A DNA stretch of 12,588 bases, from positions 1 through 12,588 of the forward strand of contig CAYHXN010000015.1 of assembly GCA_964360605.1 (NCBI GenBank), read 5' to 3'. Made by a program: the position numbers and the translations under genes. Of this stretch, positions 1-6,979 are shown one piece after another. The first letter of the stretch is position 1, and the number at the start of each line of letters is the position of its first letter. The notes under the pieces are model-generated. The model worked only from the letters and a program-made list of their open reading frames with translations. It made no database searches and was not told where the DNA came from. Source of the DNA: CAYHXN01 sp964360605 (GTDB taxonomy: Bacteria > Patescibacteriota > Minisyncoccia > UBA6257 > WO2-44-18).

Positions 1-1268
1 TTAGCACCGGCGCAAGTATCGCCTATCTCGCTGTGAACTTGGTAAGCAAAGTCCACCGGCGTTGATCCCGAGGGCAGGTCAATTACTTCGCCCTTCGGAG
101 TAAGCGCTAAAATCCGATCTTGGAAAAAATCTATTTTTAAAGATTGTAAAAACTCTTCCGGATCGCTGAAGTCTTTCTGCCAATTGCGAAGCTGTTGAAT
201 CCATTCCAATGCTTTTCTATCGGCAAAAGACGCGCGCCGTTCTATGTAATCTTCGGTTCCTTTCATTTGTTGATAGGCAAAGTGGGCGGCAATTCCGTTT
301 TCCGCCTCATCGTGCATTTGCTCAGTACGCAGCTGGATTTCAGTAATCTTTTTTTCCGGACCAAAAATAGTAGTGTGCAAGCTCCGATAACCATTGGGTT
401 TGGGGAGGGCGATGTAATCCTTGAAACGTCCGGGAAGCGGCGGCCACATTTTGTGAATTATACCGAGAGCGGCATAGCAGTCCTCCACAGATTTAAAAAC
501 AAACCGTAGCGCCACTAGGTCGTGAATGCCCTCCAGATTCATATCGTAACGGAGAAGTTTTTTATATAAACTCGTATAACGTTTGGCGCGAGAATCCATG
601 TGAATCATTTTAATTCCGTTCCTAATTAACTCTTCCCTGATTAACGGCAGAAGTTTTTGGGAGTATTTTTCTCTTTCTTCATACTTTTCTTTGACGGTAG
701 TAGTCAGCCACTTATGTTCTTCCGGGTATATGTAAGGGAAGGCCAGGTCTTCCAACTCTCCGCTTAGTTTTTGCATACCCAAACGATAGGCCAGCGGCGC
801 GTAAATCTCCATGGTCTCTAAAGCGATCCTTTTTTGTTTCTGAATCGGCAAAGCGTAAAGCGTTTTCATATTATGAAGACGGTCGGCCAGCTTCACTAAA
901 ATTACGCGGATGTCTTGGCTAAGGTACAAAATAAATTTGCGAAGATTTTCCACCTTGGCCTCAATGCCGCTGTACCGCACTTTTCCGATTTTAGTAACGC
1001 CATCAACTAAAAATCCAGTTTCTTGGCCAAATTCTTTTTTAATATCTTCAATAGTACGGCCGGTATCTTCCACAACGTCATGAAGAAGGGCCGCCGCTAC
1101 CGTAGCCTCGTCCAATCCCCATTCGCAGATTGTTTCAGCGGCGGCTACCGGGTGAGTTATGTAGGGCTCGCTGTTTTTGCGTTTTTGGCCTAAATGCGCC
1201 TTTTTGGCAAAATCATAAGCCCGTCGGACTAAATCGCTCGTTTTTAAAACTTCCTTTAGACTTGCCAT
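1..1268 (-). CDS. rel: Bifunctional (p)ppGpp synthetase/hydrolase (Rel/SpoT), 3' end beyond window
   Basis: This gene makes and degrades the alarmone (p)ppGpp in the stringent response. I translated it from ATG (complement of 1266-1268) and obtained 422 residues without a stop up to the window edge. The HD hydrolase domain comes first, with H39 (ITHP), H63-D64, E67-D68 and D129/N133 (LADRLHNM), so the hydrolase residues appear intact. The synthetase domain follows, with RFKD at 281-284, GYRSLH at 293-298 and EIQLRT at 310-315. RFKD is the RxKD form known from bifunctional Rel/SpoT, rather than the ExDD of monofunctional RelA. A TGS domain starts near residue 385 and is cut off; any ACT/RRM domain would lie outside. 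It is divergent from the Qng1-like gene, with 49 nt between the starts. No clear Shine-Dalgarno site is visible. Confidence 0.95.
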   Translation of the reverse strand, partial: MASLKEVLKTSDLVRRAYDFAKKAHLGQKRKNSEPYITHPVAAAETICEWGLDEATVAAALLHDVVEDTGRTIEDIKKEFGQETGFLVDGVTKIGKVRYSGIEAKVENLRKFILYLSQDIRVILVKLADRLHNMKTLYALPIQKQKRIALETMEIYAPLAYRLGMQKLSGELEDLAFPYIYPEEHKWLTTTVKEKYEEREKYSQKLLPLIREELIRNGIKMIHMDSRAKRYTSLYKKLLRYDMNLEGIHDLVALRFVFKSVEDCYAALGIIHKMWPPLPGRFKDYIALPKPNGYRSLHTTIFGPEKKITEIQLRTEQMHDEAENGIAAHFAYQQMKGTEDYIERRASFADRKALEWIQQLRNWQKDFSDPEEFLQSLKIDFFQDRILALTPKGEVIDLPSGSTPVDFAYQVHSEIGDTCAGA

Positions 1269-1290
1269 TTTCTTAATTTAAAAGTAAGAT
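1262..1290 (+). promoter_or_regulatory. Possible promoter for the Qng1-like gene
   Basis: TTGCCA (1262-1267) and TAAGAT (1285-1290) are separated by exactly 17 nt and lie 27 nt upstream of the ATG at 1318. The -10 matches the consensus only 4/6, and the -35 lies in the first codons of rel, so this is a weak call. Confidence 0.3.
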
Positions 1291-1317
1291 GATGCTGGCT
1301 TTTTTACAAGGCGAAGA

Positions 1318-2313
1318 ATGAATTTTGATTCCCGACTTCTTTATTCGCATTGGAAAAATCCGGGTACGGGAAAAAGATTTGTTTCCGTAAATTCTGAAAG
1401 GTTGGTTCAAGTTGCTGAAGAATTATCGGGACTGGAATGGAAAACCCCCGACTGGCGCATTCCTAATTTGCTTCCGGAAAACGATTTGGCGTTTGTCTCC
1501 CATACTTTTTGGGAATCGGTAGTTGATCATTCTTTTTTGAACAGCAAACCCAGAATGCAGCCCTATAAAGTTGATGGGTTTAAGGGTTCGCAAGCGATGG
1601 CTCATTGTTTCTACCGCCGCTTCGGAGAAAAAGAAATTACCGCTGATGATATTCTGGAAATTACCGAAAATTTTTCCGATACGGAAAAATTCTTTGCCGG
1701 TGCGACATCTTTGCCGCTGTTAGAAGAACGATTTTGGAACTTGAGAGAAGCGGCTAAAGTTGTAAAACGCGAGTTTGGCGGTTTACCAATGGAGATCCTA
1801 CGATCGGAGGATTTCGTGATTGAAGATAATAGTGACTGGTATTGGGGAATTTTGTATGCCTTAGCTAAGAAATTTCCTAGAGCTTTTGGAAAAGACTGGT
1901 ATGGCCTACATCTCGCTTTTCATAAAAGAGCGCAACTGTGGCTGGCGCTATATCATGGCCGGGCCGTTAATTCTAATGGTCGCCTGACACCGCTAAAAGA
2001 CCCGGAAAATATCGGGCCGATTATTGATTATCGCGTTCCCAACGCACTTCGTCATCTTGGAATTTTGGAATACCGGCCGGAGCTTGCTCAACGGGTGGAT
2101 AGTTATAAAATAATTCATCGCCATGAACGGGCGGAACTGGAAATCCGCGTCGCGGCCAGCTACGCAATGATTGAGATTTTGAATCAAATTAACGAAAGCC
2201 GCGCGGAAATCGGAATAAATCCGATTACAATGGTAGAATTGGATTATTGGGCTTATCAGCGCGGTAAAAAATCCAAATATCCGCCCCATCTTTGCCACAC
2301 GACCGACTATTAG
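1318..2313 (+). CDS. Queuosine 5'-phosphate N-glycosylase-like protein (Qng1/DUF2419, Q-salvage family)
   Basis: The protein has 331 residues, close to the roughly 340 of human QNG1 (C9orf64). Family-like blocks recognised from memory occur in the right order: FVSHTFWE near 59-66, a GFKGSQA segment at 87-93, LLEERFWNL at 134-142 followed by a KREFGG turn, FHKRAQ at 201-206, DYRVPNALRHLG at 237-248, ELEIR at 273-277 and LDYWAY at 308-313. Characterised members release queuine from queuosine 5'-monophosphate so that the base can be reused for tRNA modification. That activity is inferred here from the family. No tgt, queuine transporter or other queuosine gene is in the window. The start is ATG 1318 with a weak AAGG 6 nt upstream. 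The stop codon TAG (2311-2313) overlaps the stop of convergent topA and sits in a terminator hairpin. Confidence 0.75.
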   Translation: MNFDSRLLYSHWKNPGTGKRFVSVNSERLVQVAEELSGLEWKTPDWRIPNLLPENDLAFVSHTFWESVVDHSFLNSKPRMQPYKVDGFKGSQAMAHCFYRRFGEKEITADDILEITENFSDTEKFFAGATSLPLLEERFWNLREAAKVVKREFGGLPMEILRSEDFVIEDNSDWYWGILYALAKKFPRAFGKDWYGLHLAFHKRAQLWLALYHGRAVNSNGRLTPLKDPENIGPIIDYRVPNALRHLGILEYRPELAQRVDSYKIIHRHERAELEIRVAASYAMIEILNQINESRAEIGINPITMVELDYWAYQRGKKSKYPPHLCHTTDY

Positions 2314-2326
2314 TCGGTCTTTTTTT
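2301..2326 (+). terminator. Rho-independent terminator across the overlapping stop codons
   Basis: A perfect 9-bp inverted repeat (2301-2309 with 2311-2319) is followed by seven T on the plus strand (2320-2326). The central bases must form the loop, so about six or seven pairs are realistic. It terminates the Qng1-like transcript. On the minus strand there is no T-tract after the stem, so its effect on topA is unclear. The hairpin also encodes the last residues of both proteins. Confidence 0.85.
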
Positions 2327-4376
2327 CTTGTCCTGAGCCCGTTGAAGGATTTTCTTCTGTTTCAGTATTCGTTTCCGTTTCTTCTTTTTTCACTTCAGCT
2401 TCTACAGAATATTCTTTCTTCGCTGAATCTTCTGGTGGCAGGCGCGGATCAGTCCACGACGCATAGTCGCACTTCGGATACTTTTCACAGCCCCAGAAAA
2501 TTTTTCCTTTGACGCGGCCGCGGCTGACGCGGCGCTCTACGATCTCCGCTCCGCATTTCGGACATTTCATGCCAATTTGCTTCGGCGGTTCTTTAGGAAG
2601 TTGTTTGGTATTTTTACACTCCGGAAAACCACTGCAGGCGATGAATTTTCCAAAACGGCCAAGTTTGATAATCATTGGCTTGCCGCACTTATCGCAAACT
2701 TGATCAGTCGGTTCATCTTTAAACCCCTGCTTTTCAACGCTCTGATACTTCTCTTCCAACAACTTCGCGAACGGGCTGTAAAATAAAGCGATTAATTCTT
2801 GCCATTTTTCTTTTCCGTTAGCCACGTTGTCCAGCCCATCCTCCATTTGAGCGGTAAAACTAATGTCCACAATCTGCGGAAAGTGTTCAGTCAAAACTTT
2901 ATTCACTAATTCGCCCGTTTCTGTTGGAACAAACCGCCCCTTTTCCTTGGTCACGTAATTTCGGGTTTGAATAGTAGAAATTGTCGGCGCGTAAGTAGAG
3001 GGACGGCCAATGCCATGTTCCTCAAGCGCTTTAATCAAAGTTGCTTCGCTGTAGCGTGGCGGCGGTTCAGTAAAATGTTGGGAGGGGTCTATCTTTTTAA
3101 AATCTAATTGCTCTCCATTATCAACAGCCGGAAGAGTTTTTTCCGTTACCTTTTGAGTCCAAACTTTTAGAAACCCGTCAAATAAAATCCGCTGGCCGGA
3201 TGCCCGTAAACCATATTCTTCGGCCTTCACGTCTATAACCGTTGTGGCAACACGCGCCGGAGACATTTGAGACGCAAGAAATCTTTGCCAAATAAGGCGG
3301 TAGAGTTTTTTGTCAGTTTCATCCGGCAAATCTTCGGGTTTTTTCTCAATATCGGTAGGACGGACGGCTTCGTGGGCTTCTTGAGCCAGTCGCGATTTGC
3401 TTTCATATTGACGTGGCGAGGAGTACTCTTTACCGAACTCTTTTTCCAACCATTCTTGAGCCGCGGTAAGAGAATCTTTAGAAAGATTCACCGAGTCAGT
3501 TCTCATATAAGTAATCAAACCGTGTTCGTAAAGACGCTGGGCAATAAACATCGTTTTCTTTGAAGAGAATCCTAGCCGACGGGCGGCGTCTTGCTGAAGC
3601 GTGCTGGTAATAAACGGCGGTGGCGGATTTTTTTTGAACTCTGTTTGTTCCATCTTTTCCACCATGAATTGCTTACCCTCTAAATCCTTGGTGATTTTTT
3701 CCGCCGTCTCTTGGTTGGCAATTTCAAATTTATCTAAAATACGATCATTGATTTTTATCAAGTTCGCTTCTAATGCTTCTCCGTTTTTAGAAAGCTCCAC
3801 AGTAATCGTCCAATACTCCTGTGGCTTAAAACTGCGGATTTCAATTTCCCGATCTACTATTAAACGCACTGTCACGGATTGGACGCGGCCCGCGGAAAGC
3901 CCCCGCATTACTTTTTTCCATAAAAACGGAGAGAGTTTGTAACCCACCAAACGGTCTAAAATACGACGGGCTTGCTGGGCATCCACTAAATTCATGTCCA
4001 GCACTCGCGGTTTCTTGAGAGCGTGTTCTATGGCAGATTTAGTAATTTCGTGAAAAACAATGCGCTTGGTATTCTTGGTATCTAATTTGAGAGCTTGCGC
4101 CAAGTGCCAGCCGATCGCTTCTCCTTCACGATCCTCGTCAGTCGCCAAAACTACCACGTCTGCTTTAGAGGCGGCCTCTCTTAGGTGGGAAACAGTTTTC
4201 CGAGCTTTGGTGGGAATGATGTATTGCGGTTCAAAATTATTTTCCACATCAATACCAAGTTTGCTTTTTGGTAAATCACGGATATGGCCATAAGACGATT
4301 CCACTTGATATTCCTTGCCAAGAAATTTGGAAATGGTCTTCGCTTTTGTCGGCGACTCTACAATTACTAAGTTCAT
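2310..4376 (-). CDS. topA: DNA topoisomerase I (type IA)
   Basis: TopA relaxes negatively supercoiled DNA by transient cleavage of one strand. The 688 residues begin with a TOPRIM domain: E7 in VESPTK and D80/D82/E84 in TDEDREGE are the metal-binding acids. The catalytic tyrosine is Y290 in ITYMRTDS. The core continues to about residue 545 and includes HGIGRPSTYA. Two C-terminal zinc fingers follow: C561/C564/C581/C587 and C605/C608/C630/C636. The tail after about 645 is Glu/Lys/Thr-rich and contains the repeat-derived PSTGSGQ. The gene lies 54 nt downstream of dprA on the same strand, a dprA-topA order common in bacteria, so co-transcription is likely. A TATAAT only 2 nt before the ATG is too close to serve this start. 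The stop TAA overlaps that of the convergent Qng1-like gene. Confidence 0.97.
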   Translation of the reverse strand: MNLVIVESPTKAKTISKFLGKEYQVESSYGHIRDLPKSKLGIDVENNFEPQYIIPTKARKTVSHLREAASKADVVVLATDEDREGEAIGWHLAQALKLDTKNTKRIVFHEITKSAIEHALKKPRVLDMNLVDAQQARRILDRLVGYKLSPFLWKKVMRGLSAGRVQSVTVRLIVDREIEIRSFKPQEYWTITVELSKNGEALEANLIKINDRILDKFEIANQETAEKITKDLEGKQFMVEKMEQTEFKKNPPPPFITSTLQQDAARRLGFSSKKTMFIAQRLYEHGLITYMRTDSVNLSKDSLTAAQEWLEKEFGKEYSSPRQYESKSRLAQEAHEAVRPTDIEKKPEDLPDETDKKLYRLIWQRFLASQMSPARVATTVIDVKAEEYGLRASGQRILFDGFLKVWTQKVTEKTLPAVDNGEQLDFKKIDPSQHFTEPPPRYSEATLIKALEEHGIGRPSTYAPTISTIQTRNYVTKEKGRFVPTETGELVNKVLTEHFPQIVDISFTAQMEDGLDNVANGKEKWQELIALFYSPFAKLLEEKYQSVEKQGFKDEPTDQVCDKCGKPMIIKLGRFGKFIACSGFPECKNTKQLPKEPPKQIGMKCPKCGAEIVERRVSRGRVKGKIFWGCEKYPKCDYASWTDPRLPPEDSAKKEYSVEAEVKKEETETNTETEENPSTGSGQEKKTD
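2331..2349. repeat. Dispersed CPR-type repeat fragment inside topA
   Basis: The 19-mer TCCTGAGCCCGTTGAAGGA is a variant of an imperfect palindrome (TCCTGAGC..TCGAAGGA type) that I know as a dispersed repeat in many bacterial draft genomes. Within proteins it is read as STGSGQ or STSSGQ tags. Here it encodes PSTGSGQ near the TopA C-terminus (residues 677-683). Identification is from memory of that repeat; only one copy is in this window. Confidence 0.5.
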
Positions 4377-4430
4377 AAATTATAAATAGTAAATTAAAAA
4401 GGGAGTTAAGATTGAATCTTTTTTTAAACT

Positions 4431-5459
4431 CTAACTTAAAAAGTAACGTCCGGCCTCCTCCTTAATAACACCTTGAATTAAAAGGAGGGTCAAGTTTTGA
4501 TTAAGTTCGGAAATATCAATTTTGGATATTTCACATAAACTGTCAATATCCGCCGTCGCGCCAAGAGAACGCATAGCCTCCACGATTTTTGATTGCGCCG
4601 GGTTCAAAAAGCCAAACTTTTTTTGCTTTACTTCTTTTTCTAGCGACATTAATCCCAAGTCTTCTAAAACATCTTTAGCGGAGCAAACCAGCCGAGCCCC
4701 GTCACGCAAAAGGGCGTGGGATCCGGCATAGTTAAGATGATTAGCCATTCCAGGAACGACAAAAACCTCGCGATTCTGCTCCATAGCAAATCGCGCGGTG
4801 GCCAATGAACCGGAACTTTCGGGCGCCTCAACTACCACGACCCCAAGCGAAAGACCGCTGATAATTCTGTTTCTTTCCAGAAATCTGGCGGCATAAGCAA
4901 CGGGGCCGAGCGGATATTCACTCACTAACGCGCCGCCGCTGCTTAATATTTCTTCAGCTAGTCGCGAATGATGGCGCGGATATACTTGATCTAATCCGTG
5001 AGCAAGAACGGCAACGGTTTTTCCAGAACTTTTTACTGTCGCCGAATGGGCGGCGGCGTCTATTCCAGTTGCTAAACCGCTGACTACCGTAATCCCAGAT
5101 AAGGCTAATTCTCCGGCAATAGATTCGGCCATTGATTTCCCGACGGAGGTGGCTTTGCGAGTCCCCACAATACCAATCTTCGGCGCTATATCAATTAAAC
5201 TTTCCCCTTTTATGTATAAACCGAAGGGGGCGGTAGCAATTTCTCTTAAAAGCGGGGGGAATTCCTTATCTTCCTGTAAAATAAGTCTGATTCCTCGAGC
5301 TTCCAACTCCTTCCATTCTTTATGCGGGTCTAGCCGAGCTTCGGAAGAAACTTTTTTCCAAGCCGCTTCCCAAGCGCCAAAAGCCGCTCTGGCTTTTTTA
5401 AGCTTGTGGTAATCCCCGTTATAGAAGACGTTGAGCGTGTTATAATAAAGGTATTCCAT
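4431..5459 (-). CDS. dprA: DNA processing protein DprA/Smf
   Basis: DprA protects incoming single-stranded DNA and loads RecA during natural transformation. The chosen start (5459) gives 342 residues. The frame stays open for 40 more codons upstream, but those overlap the divergent PilO-like gene and do not resemble DprA. The Rossmann-like core shows GIVGTRKAT (96-104), SGLATGIDAAAH (127-138), FLERNRIISGLS (193-204), a SGSLATARFA segment with E227 and VVPG (216-237), and GSHALLRDGA (246-255). A C-terminal winged-helix domain spans about 283-342. The ATG interlocks with that of the divergent gene in CCATGG (5456-5461), so any ribosome-binding site lies inside that gene's first codons; AGAAAGAG is the only candidate. 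With the pilus-like neighbour it fits DNA uptake, an inferred link. The stop is TAG. Confidence 0.95.
   Translation of the reverse strand: MEYLYYNTLNVFYNGDYHKLKKARAAFGAWEAAWKKVSSEARLDPHKEWKELEARGIRLILQEDKEFPPLLREIATAPFGLYIKGESLIDIAPKIGIVGTRKATSVGKSMAESIAGELALSGITVVSGLATGIDAAAHSATVKSSGKTVAVLAHGLDQVYPRHHSRLAEEILSSGGALVSEYPLGPVAYAARFLERNRIISGLSLGVVVVEAPESSGSLATARFAMEQNREVFVVPGMANHLNYAGSHALLRDGARLVCSAKDVLEDLGLMSLEKEVKQKKFGFLNPAQSKIVEAMRSLGATADIDSLCEISKIDISELNQNLTLLLIQGVIKEEAGRYFLS
5438..5446 (+). promoter_or_regulatory. Extended -10 promoter inside dprA
   Basis: TGT-TATAAT is a perfect extended -10 (TG at 5438-5439, TATAAT at 5441-5446). No convincing -35 is seen. Transcription would start near 5453, leaving a leader of about 5 nt before the ATG at 5458, so the mRNA would be nearly leaderless. 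The element lies in codons 5-8 of dprA on the other strand. Confidence 0.6.
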
Positions 5460-5982
5460 GGGTAAAGCTCTTTCTAAAAAATTATTAGTTAATAGTTTGG
5501 TGACCGCTATCGGAGCGGTAATTTTAATCGCCGCCTTAATTTTGACTTTCGCTGATGTAAACAAAAGAGTCCAGCGCATTGGCGAACAACGTAATCAATT
5601 AGCGGCGGGAAATTCGGCGTTGGAGTCCTTATCGGAATTAAAAGCGTCGGCAGAAAAGGCTGAAACTTATTTTACTCTGCTAGAAAAAATATTGCCAGCG
5701 GAAGAAGTTATATCCAAAGACTTCCCGAATGCTTTGCAAAATATTGCCAATAAAAATAATGTTAAAATGCAATTCTCTCTTGGAGATAAGGTGCCTGCTC
5801 AAAACAATGGGCCGGCGACAAGCAATTTTACTATAAAAACAACGTCGTCTTACGCTAATTTGACTAATTTTTTAAAGTCAGTTGAAGCAAGCGCCTTTGT
5901 TGTAAGATGGCAGGTCCTAGACATTTCTCGATCTGGAACCCAATATTCCGCTACTGTCTTCGGTTCAGTTTTTCATAAATAA
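5458..5982 (+). CDS. PilO-like single-pass membrane protein
   Basis: The 174-residue protein has a short basic N-terminus, one transmembrane helix (about 11-32) and a heptad-like segment (about 33-75). A mixed alpha/beta C-terminal domain of about 90 residues follows. This architecture and length match PilO, the inner-membrane alignment protein of type IV pili, which has a TM helix, a coiled coil and a ferredoxin-like domain. Sequence similarity alone does not prove it, and no pilM, pilN or pilP is in the window. Other small envelope proteins with the same layout, such as GspM-like proteins, are possible. The start ATG overlaps the dprA start in CCATGG. A close extended -10 suggests a very short leader. 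A second small membrane gene follows after 2 nt. Confidence 0.6.
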   Translation: MGKALSKKLLVNSLVTAIGAVILIAALILTFADVNKRVQRIGEQRNQLAAGNSALESLSELKASAEKAETYFTLLEKILPAEEVISKDFPNALQNIANKNNVKMQFSLGDKVPAQNNGPATSNFTIKTTSSYANLTNFLKSVEASAFVVRWQVLDISRSGTQYSATVFGSVFHK

Positions 5983-5984
5983 TT

Positions 5985-6173
5985 ATGCGGCTCATGATTT
6001 TTAAAATAGTTCATTGGATTCTTATCGCGGCGGTAGTAATTTTTTCTAGCTACGTTTTAATCTCGCTAATTATAAAAATTAATTCCGCTTTTAATCCTCG
6101 ATTTGTCTCTAAACCGCCGATTACGAAATTTAATATATCCGAAGCGGAAAATTTGCAGATTTTTAGAAAATAA
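5985..6173 (+). CDS. Small membrane protein, 62 residues, function unknown
   Basis: It starts 2 nt after the stop of the PilO-like gene, so it is almost certainly translated from the same mRNA. One hydrophobic helix (about residues 9-30) is followed by a basic, proline-containing tail of about 30 residues. I do not recognise a family. The position suggests a partner of the PilO-like protein in an envelope complex, an inference from context only. An alternative ATG lies 9 nt downstream (5994). It ends 6 nt before the convergent tRNA-Val gene. Confidence 0.55.
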   Translation: MRLMIFKIVHWILIAAVVIFSSYVLISLIIKINSAFNPRFVSKPPITKFNISEAENLQIFRK

Positions 6174-6179
6174 ACTTTG

Positions 6180-6251
6180 TGCGCCCTGCTGGGATTGAAC
6201 CAGCGGCCTTTCCCATGTCAAGGGAACGCTCTGCCACTGAGCTAAGGGCGC
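6180..6251 (-). tRNA. tRNA-Val (anticodon GAC)
   Basis: The minus strand folds into a full cloverleaf of 72 nt. The 7-bp acceptor stem is perfect, the D arm starts TAGCTC, and the anticodon stem is TTCCC/GGGAA with loop TTGACAT (GAC). The T arm is GCTGG/CCAGC with loop TTCAATC. The discriminator is A. CCA is not encoded: the next bases are CAA. It lies 2 nt after tRNA-Ile in the same transcript. Confidence 0.95.
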
Positions 6252-6253
6252 CC

Positions 6254-6328
6254 TGGTGGGCACAGAAGGAATCGAACCTTCGACCTCTGTCTTATCAGGA
6301 CAGCGTTCTACCACTGAACTATGTGCCC
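6254..6328 (-). tRNA. tRNA-Ile (anticodon GAT), CCA encoded
   Basis: On the minus strand the acceptor stem GGGCACA/TGTGCCC, anticodon stem CTGTC/GACAG with loop CTGATAA (GAT) and T loop TTCGATT form a standard cloverleaf. The discriminator is A, followed by an encoded CCA (6256-6254), unlike the adjacent tRNA-Val. Only 2 nt separate its CCA from the tRNA-Val 5' end, so the pair is probably one transcript cut by RNase P. Confidence 0.96.
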
Positions 6329-6341
6329 AATGAATAAAAAA

Positions 6342-6370
6342 ATTATATGCTCTGCCCTAAAAACAATCAA
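6342..6370 (-). promoter_or_regulatory. Promoter of the tRNA-Ile/tRNA-Val unit
   Basis: On the minus strand TTGATT (6370-6365) is followed by a 17-nt spacer and a perfect TATAAT (6347-6342), 13 nt before the tRNA-Ile 5' end. This is the best-placed sigma70-type promoter for the tRNA pair. Confidence 0.8.
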
Positions 6371-6384
6371 GCTATATTTGATCT

Positions 6385-6413
6385 TTGACGAACTACTATT
6401 TATTCGGTATTAT
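6385..6413 (+). promoter_or_regulatory. Promoter of the unrecognised two-frame unit
   Basis: TTGACG (6385-6390), a 17-nt spacer and TATTAT (6408-6413) match the sigma70 consensus 5/6 at both hexamers. It is divergent from the tRNA promoter, with 14 nt between the two -35 boxes, and leaves a leader of about 28 nt containing the AAAGGAGG site. Confidence 0.75.
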
Positions 6414-6448
6414 TACACGAGTGAAAATACAGAATAAAGGAGGCAGTG

Positions 6449-6718
6449 ATGACTCAATTCGATAGATCGTTCGTCGACGAAATGTACGAAAAGTATCTTG
6501 AAAGCGGGGTGTATCGCTGGTTGGCAATTCCGGTTCTCTCTCTGATTACCGCTACTGGATATTGGTTGATTGCTCCAAAGCAGCTTAGCTGGGAAAAAAT
6601 TCTGGTTATAGTGATGTTTTTGCTTTTTGCTTACCAATGTCTCGTTGCGTGGTTGGACTATATAATCGGAAATACTCTCAAGCTTAAAGATGTAATTTGG
6701 CGGGTAGACAAAGTTTAA
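6449..6718 (+). CDS. Two-helix membrane protein, 89 residues, function unknown
   Basis: A full AAAGGAGG Shine-Dalgarno site (6436-6443) lies 5 nt before ATG 6449 and decides this start over the GTG at 6446. It is the strongest ribosome site in the window. The protein has a polar N-terminus of about 20 residues and two predicted hydrophobic helices (about 24-42 and 50-71), then a short polar tail ending RVDKV. I recognise no family. It has its own promoter and shares a terminator with the frame that follows. That frame continues in the same register for 184 codons after the TAA stop, so this may be the N-terminal part of a longer, interrupted or read-through protein. Its codon choice looks different from the AT-leaning neighbours, a hint of transfer. 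Confidence 0.65.
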   Translation: MTQFDRSFVDEMYEKYLESGVYRWLAIPVLSLITATGYWLIAPKQLSWEKILVIVMFLLFAYQCLVAWLDYIIGNTLKLKDVIWRVDKV

Positions 6719-6979
6719 AGTTCTATATGGTCAACGCGTAAATCAGGCTCGCTACTTGCCGTTAAGCTTACGGAAGTACAAAGGTTTTTTCCGCAACGCG
6801 TAGAATTCATTGAAATTTCTGAGAATTCACCGTGGGCGGATAAACTAACCGTTGGTAAACAAGTTCGCTTCACGCCAAAGAACAGATTCCCACTTACCTT
6901 TCCCAGCTGGGAGAAACTCTATGAAATTGGGCCGATTTGGAAAAAAGCGACTTGGTGCAAAACGTGGCTAGGCAACTTC
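6719..6979 (+). other. Open frame without a usable start, joining the two ORFs of the unit
   Basis: Directly after the TAA at 6716-6718 the same frame stays open for 87 codons to the GTG at 6980. I find no ATG, GTG or TTG in it. The translation looks protein-like, with segments such as VEFIEI, KQVRFTPKNRF and SWEKLYEIGPIWKKA. This suggests that the stretch is or was coding. Either a nonsense mutation split a longer gene, or the stop is read through, or a non-standard start is used. The +1 frame from 6714 is also open but ends at 6803. Confidence 0.5.

Noticed and set aside
4403..4427. Hairpin AAGATT-G-AATCTT with T-tract between topA and dprA as a terminator
   Set aside because: The T-tract is on the plus strand, where no gene needs terminating; both genes run on the minus strand and the single-base centre makes a poor hairpin.
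5460..5579. Longer dprA with 40 extra N-terminal residues
   Set aside because: The extension is antisense to the PilO-like coding region and unlike DprA; the product from 5459 already has a normal N-terminal helical region.
6066..6314. Minus-strand open frame of 82 codons across the two tRNA genes
   Set aside because: It is a read-through of the tRNA-Val and tRNA-Ile sequences; such frames are classic false proteins.
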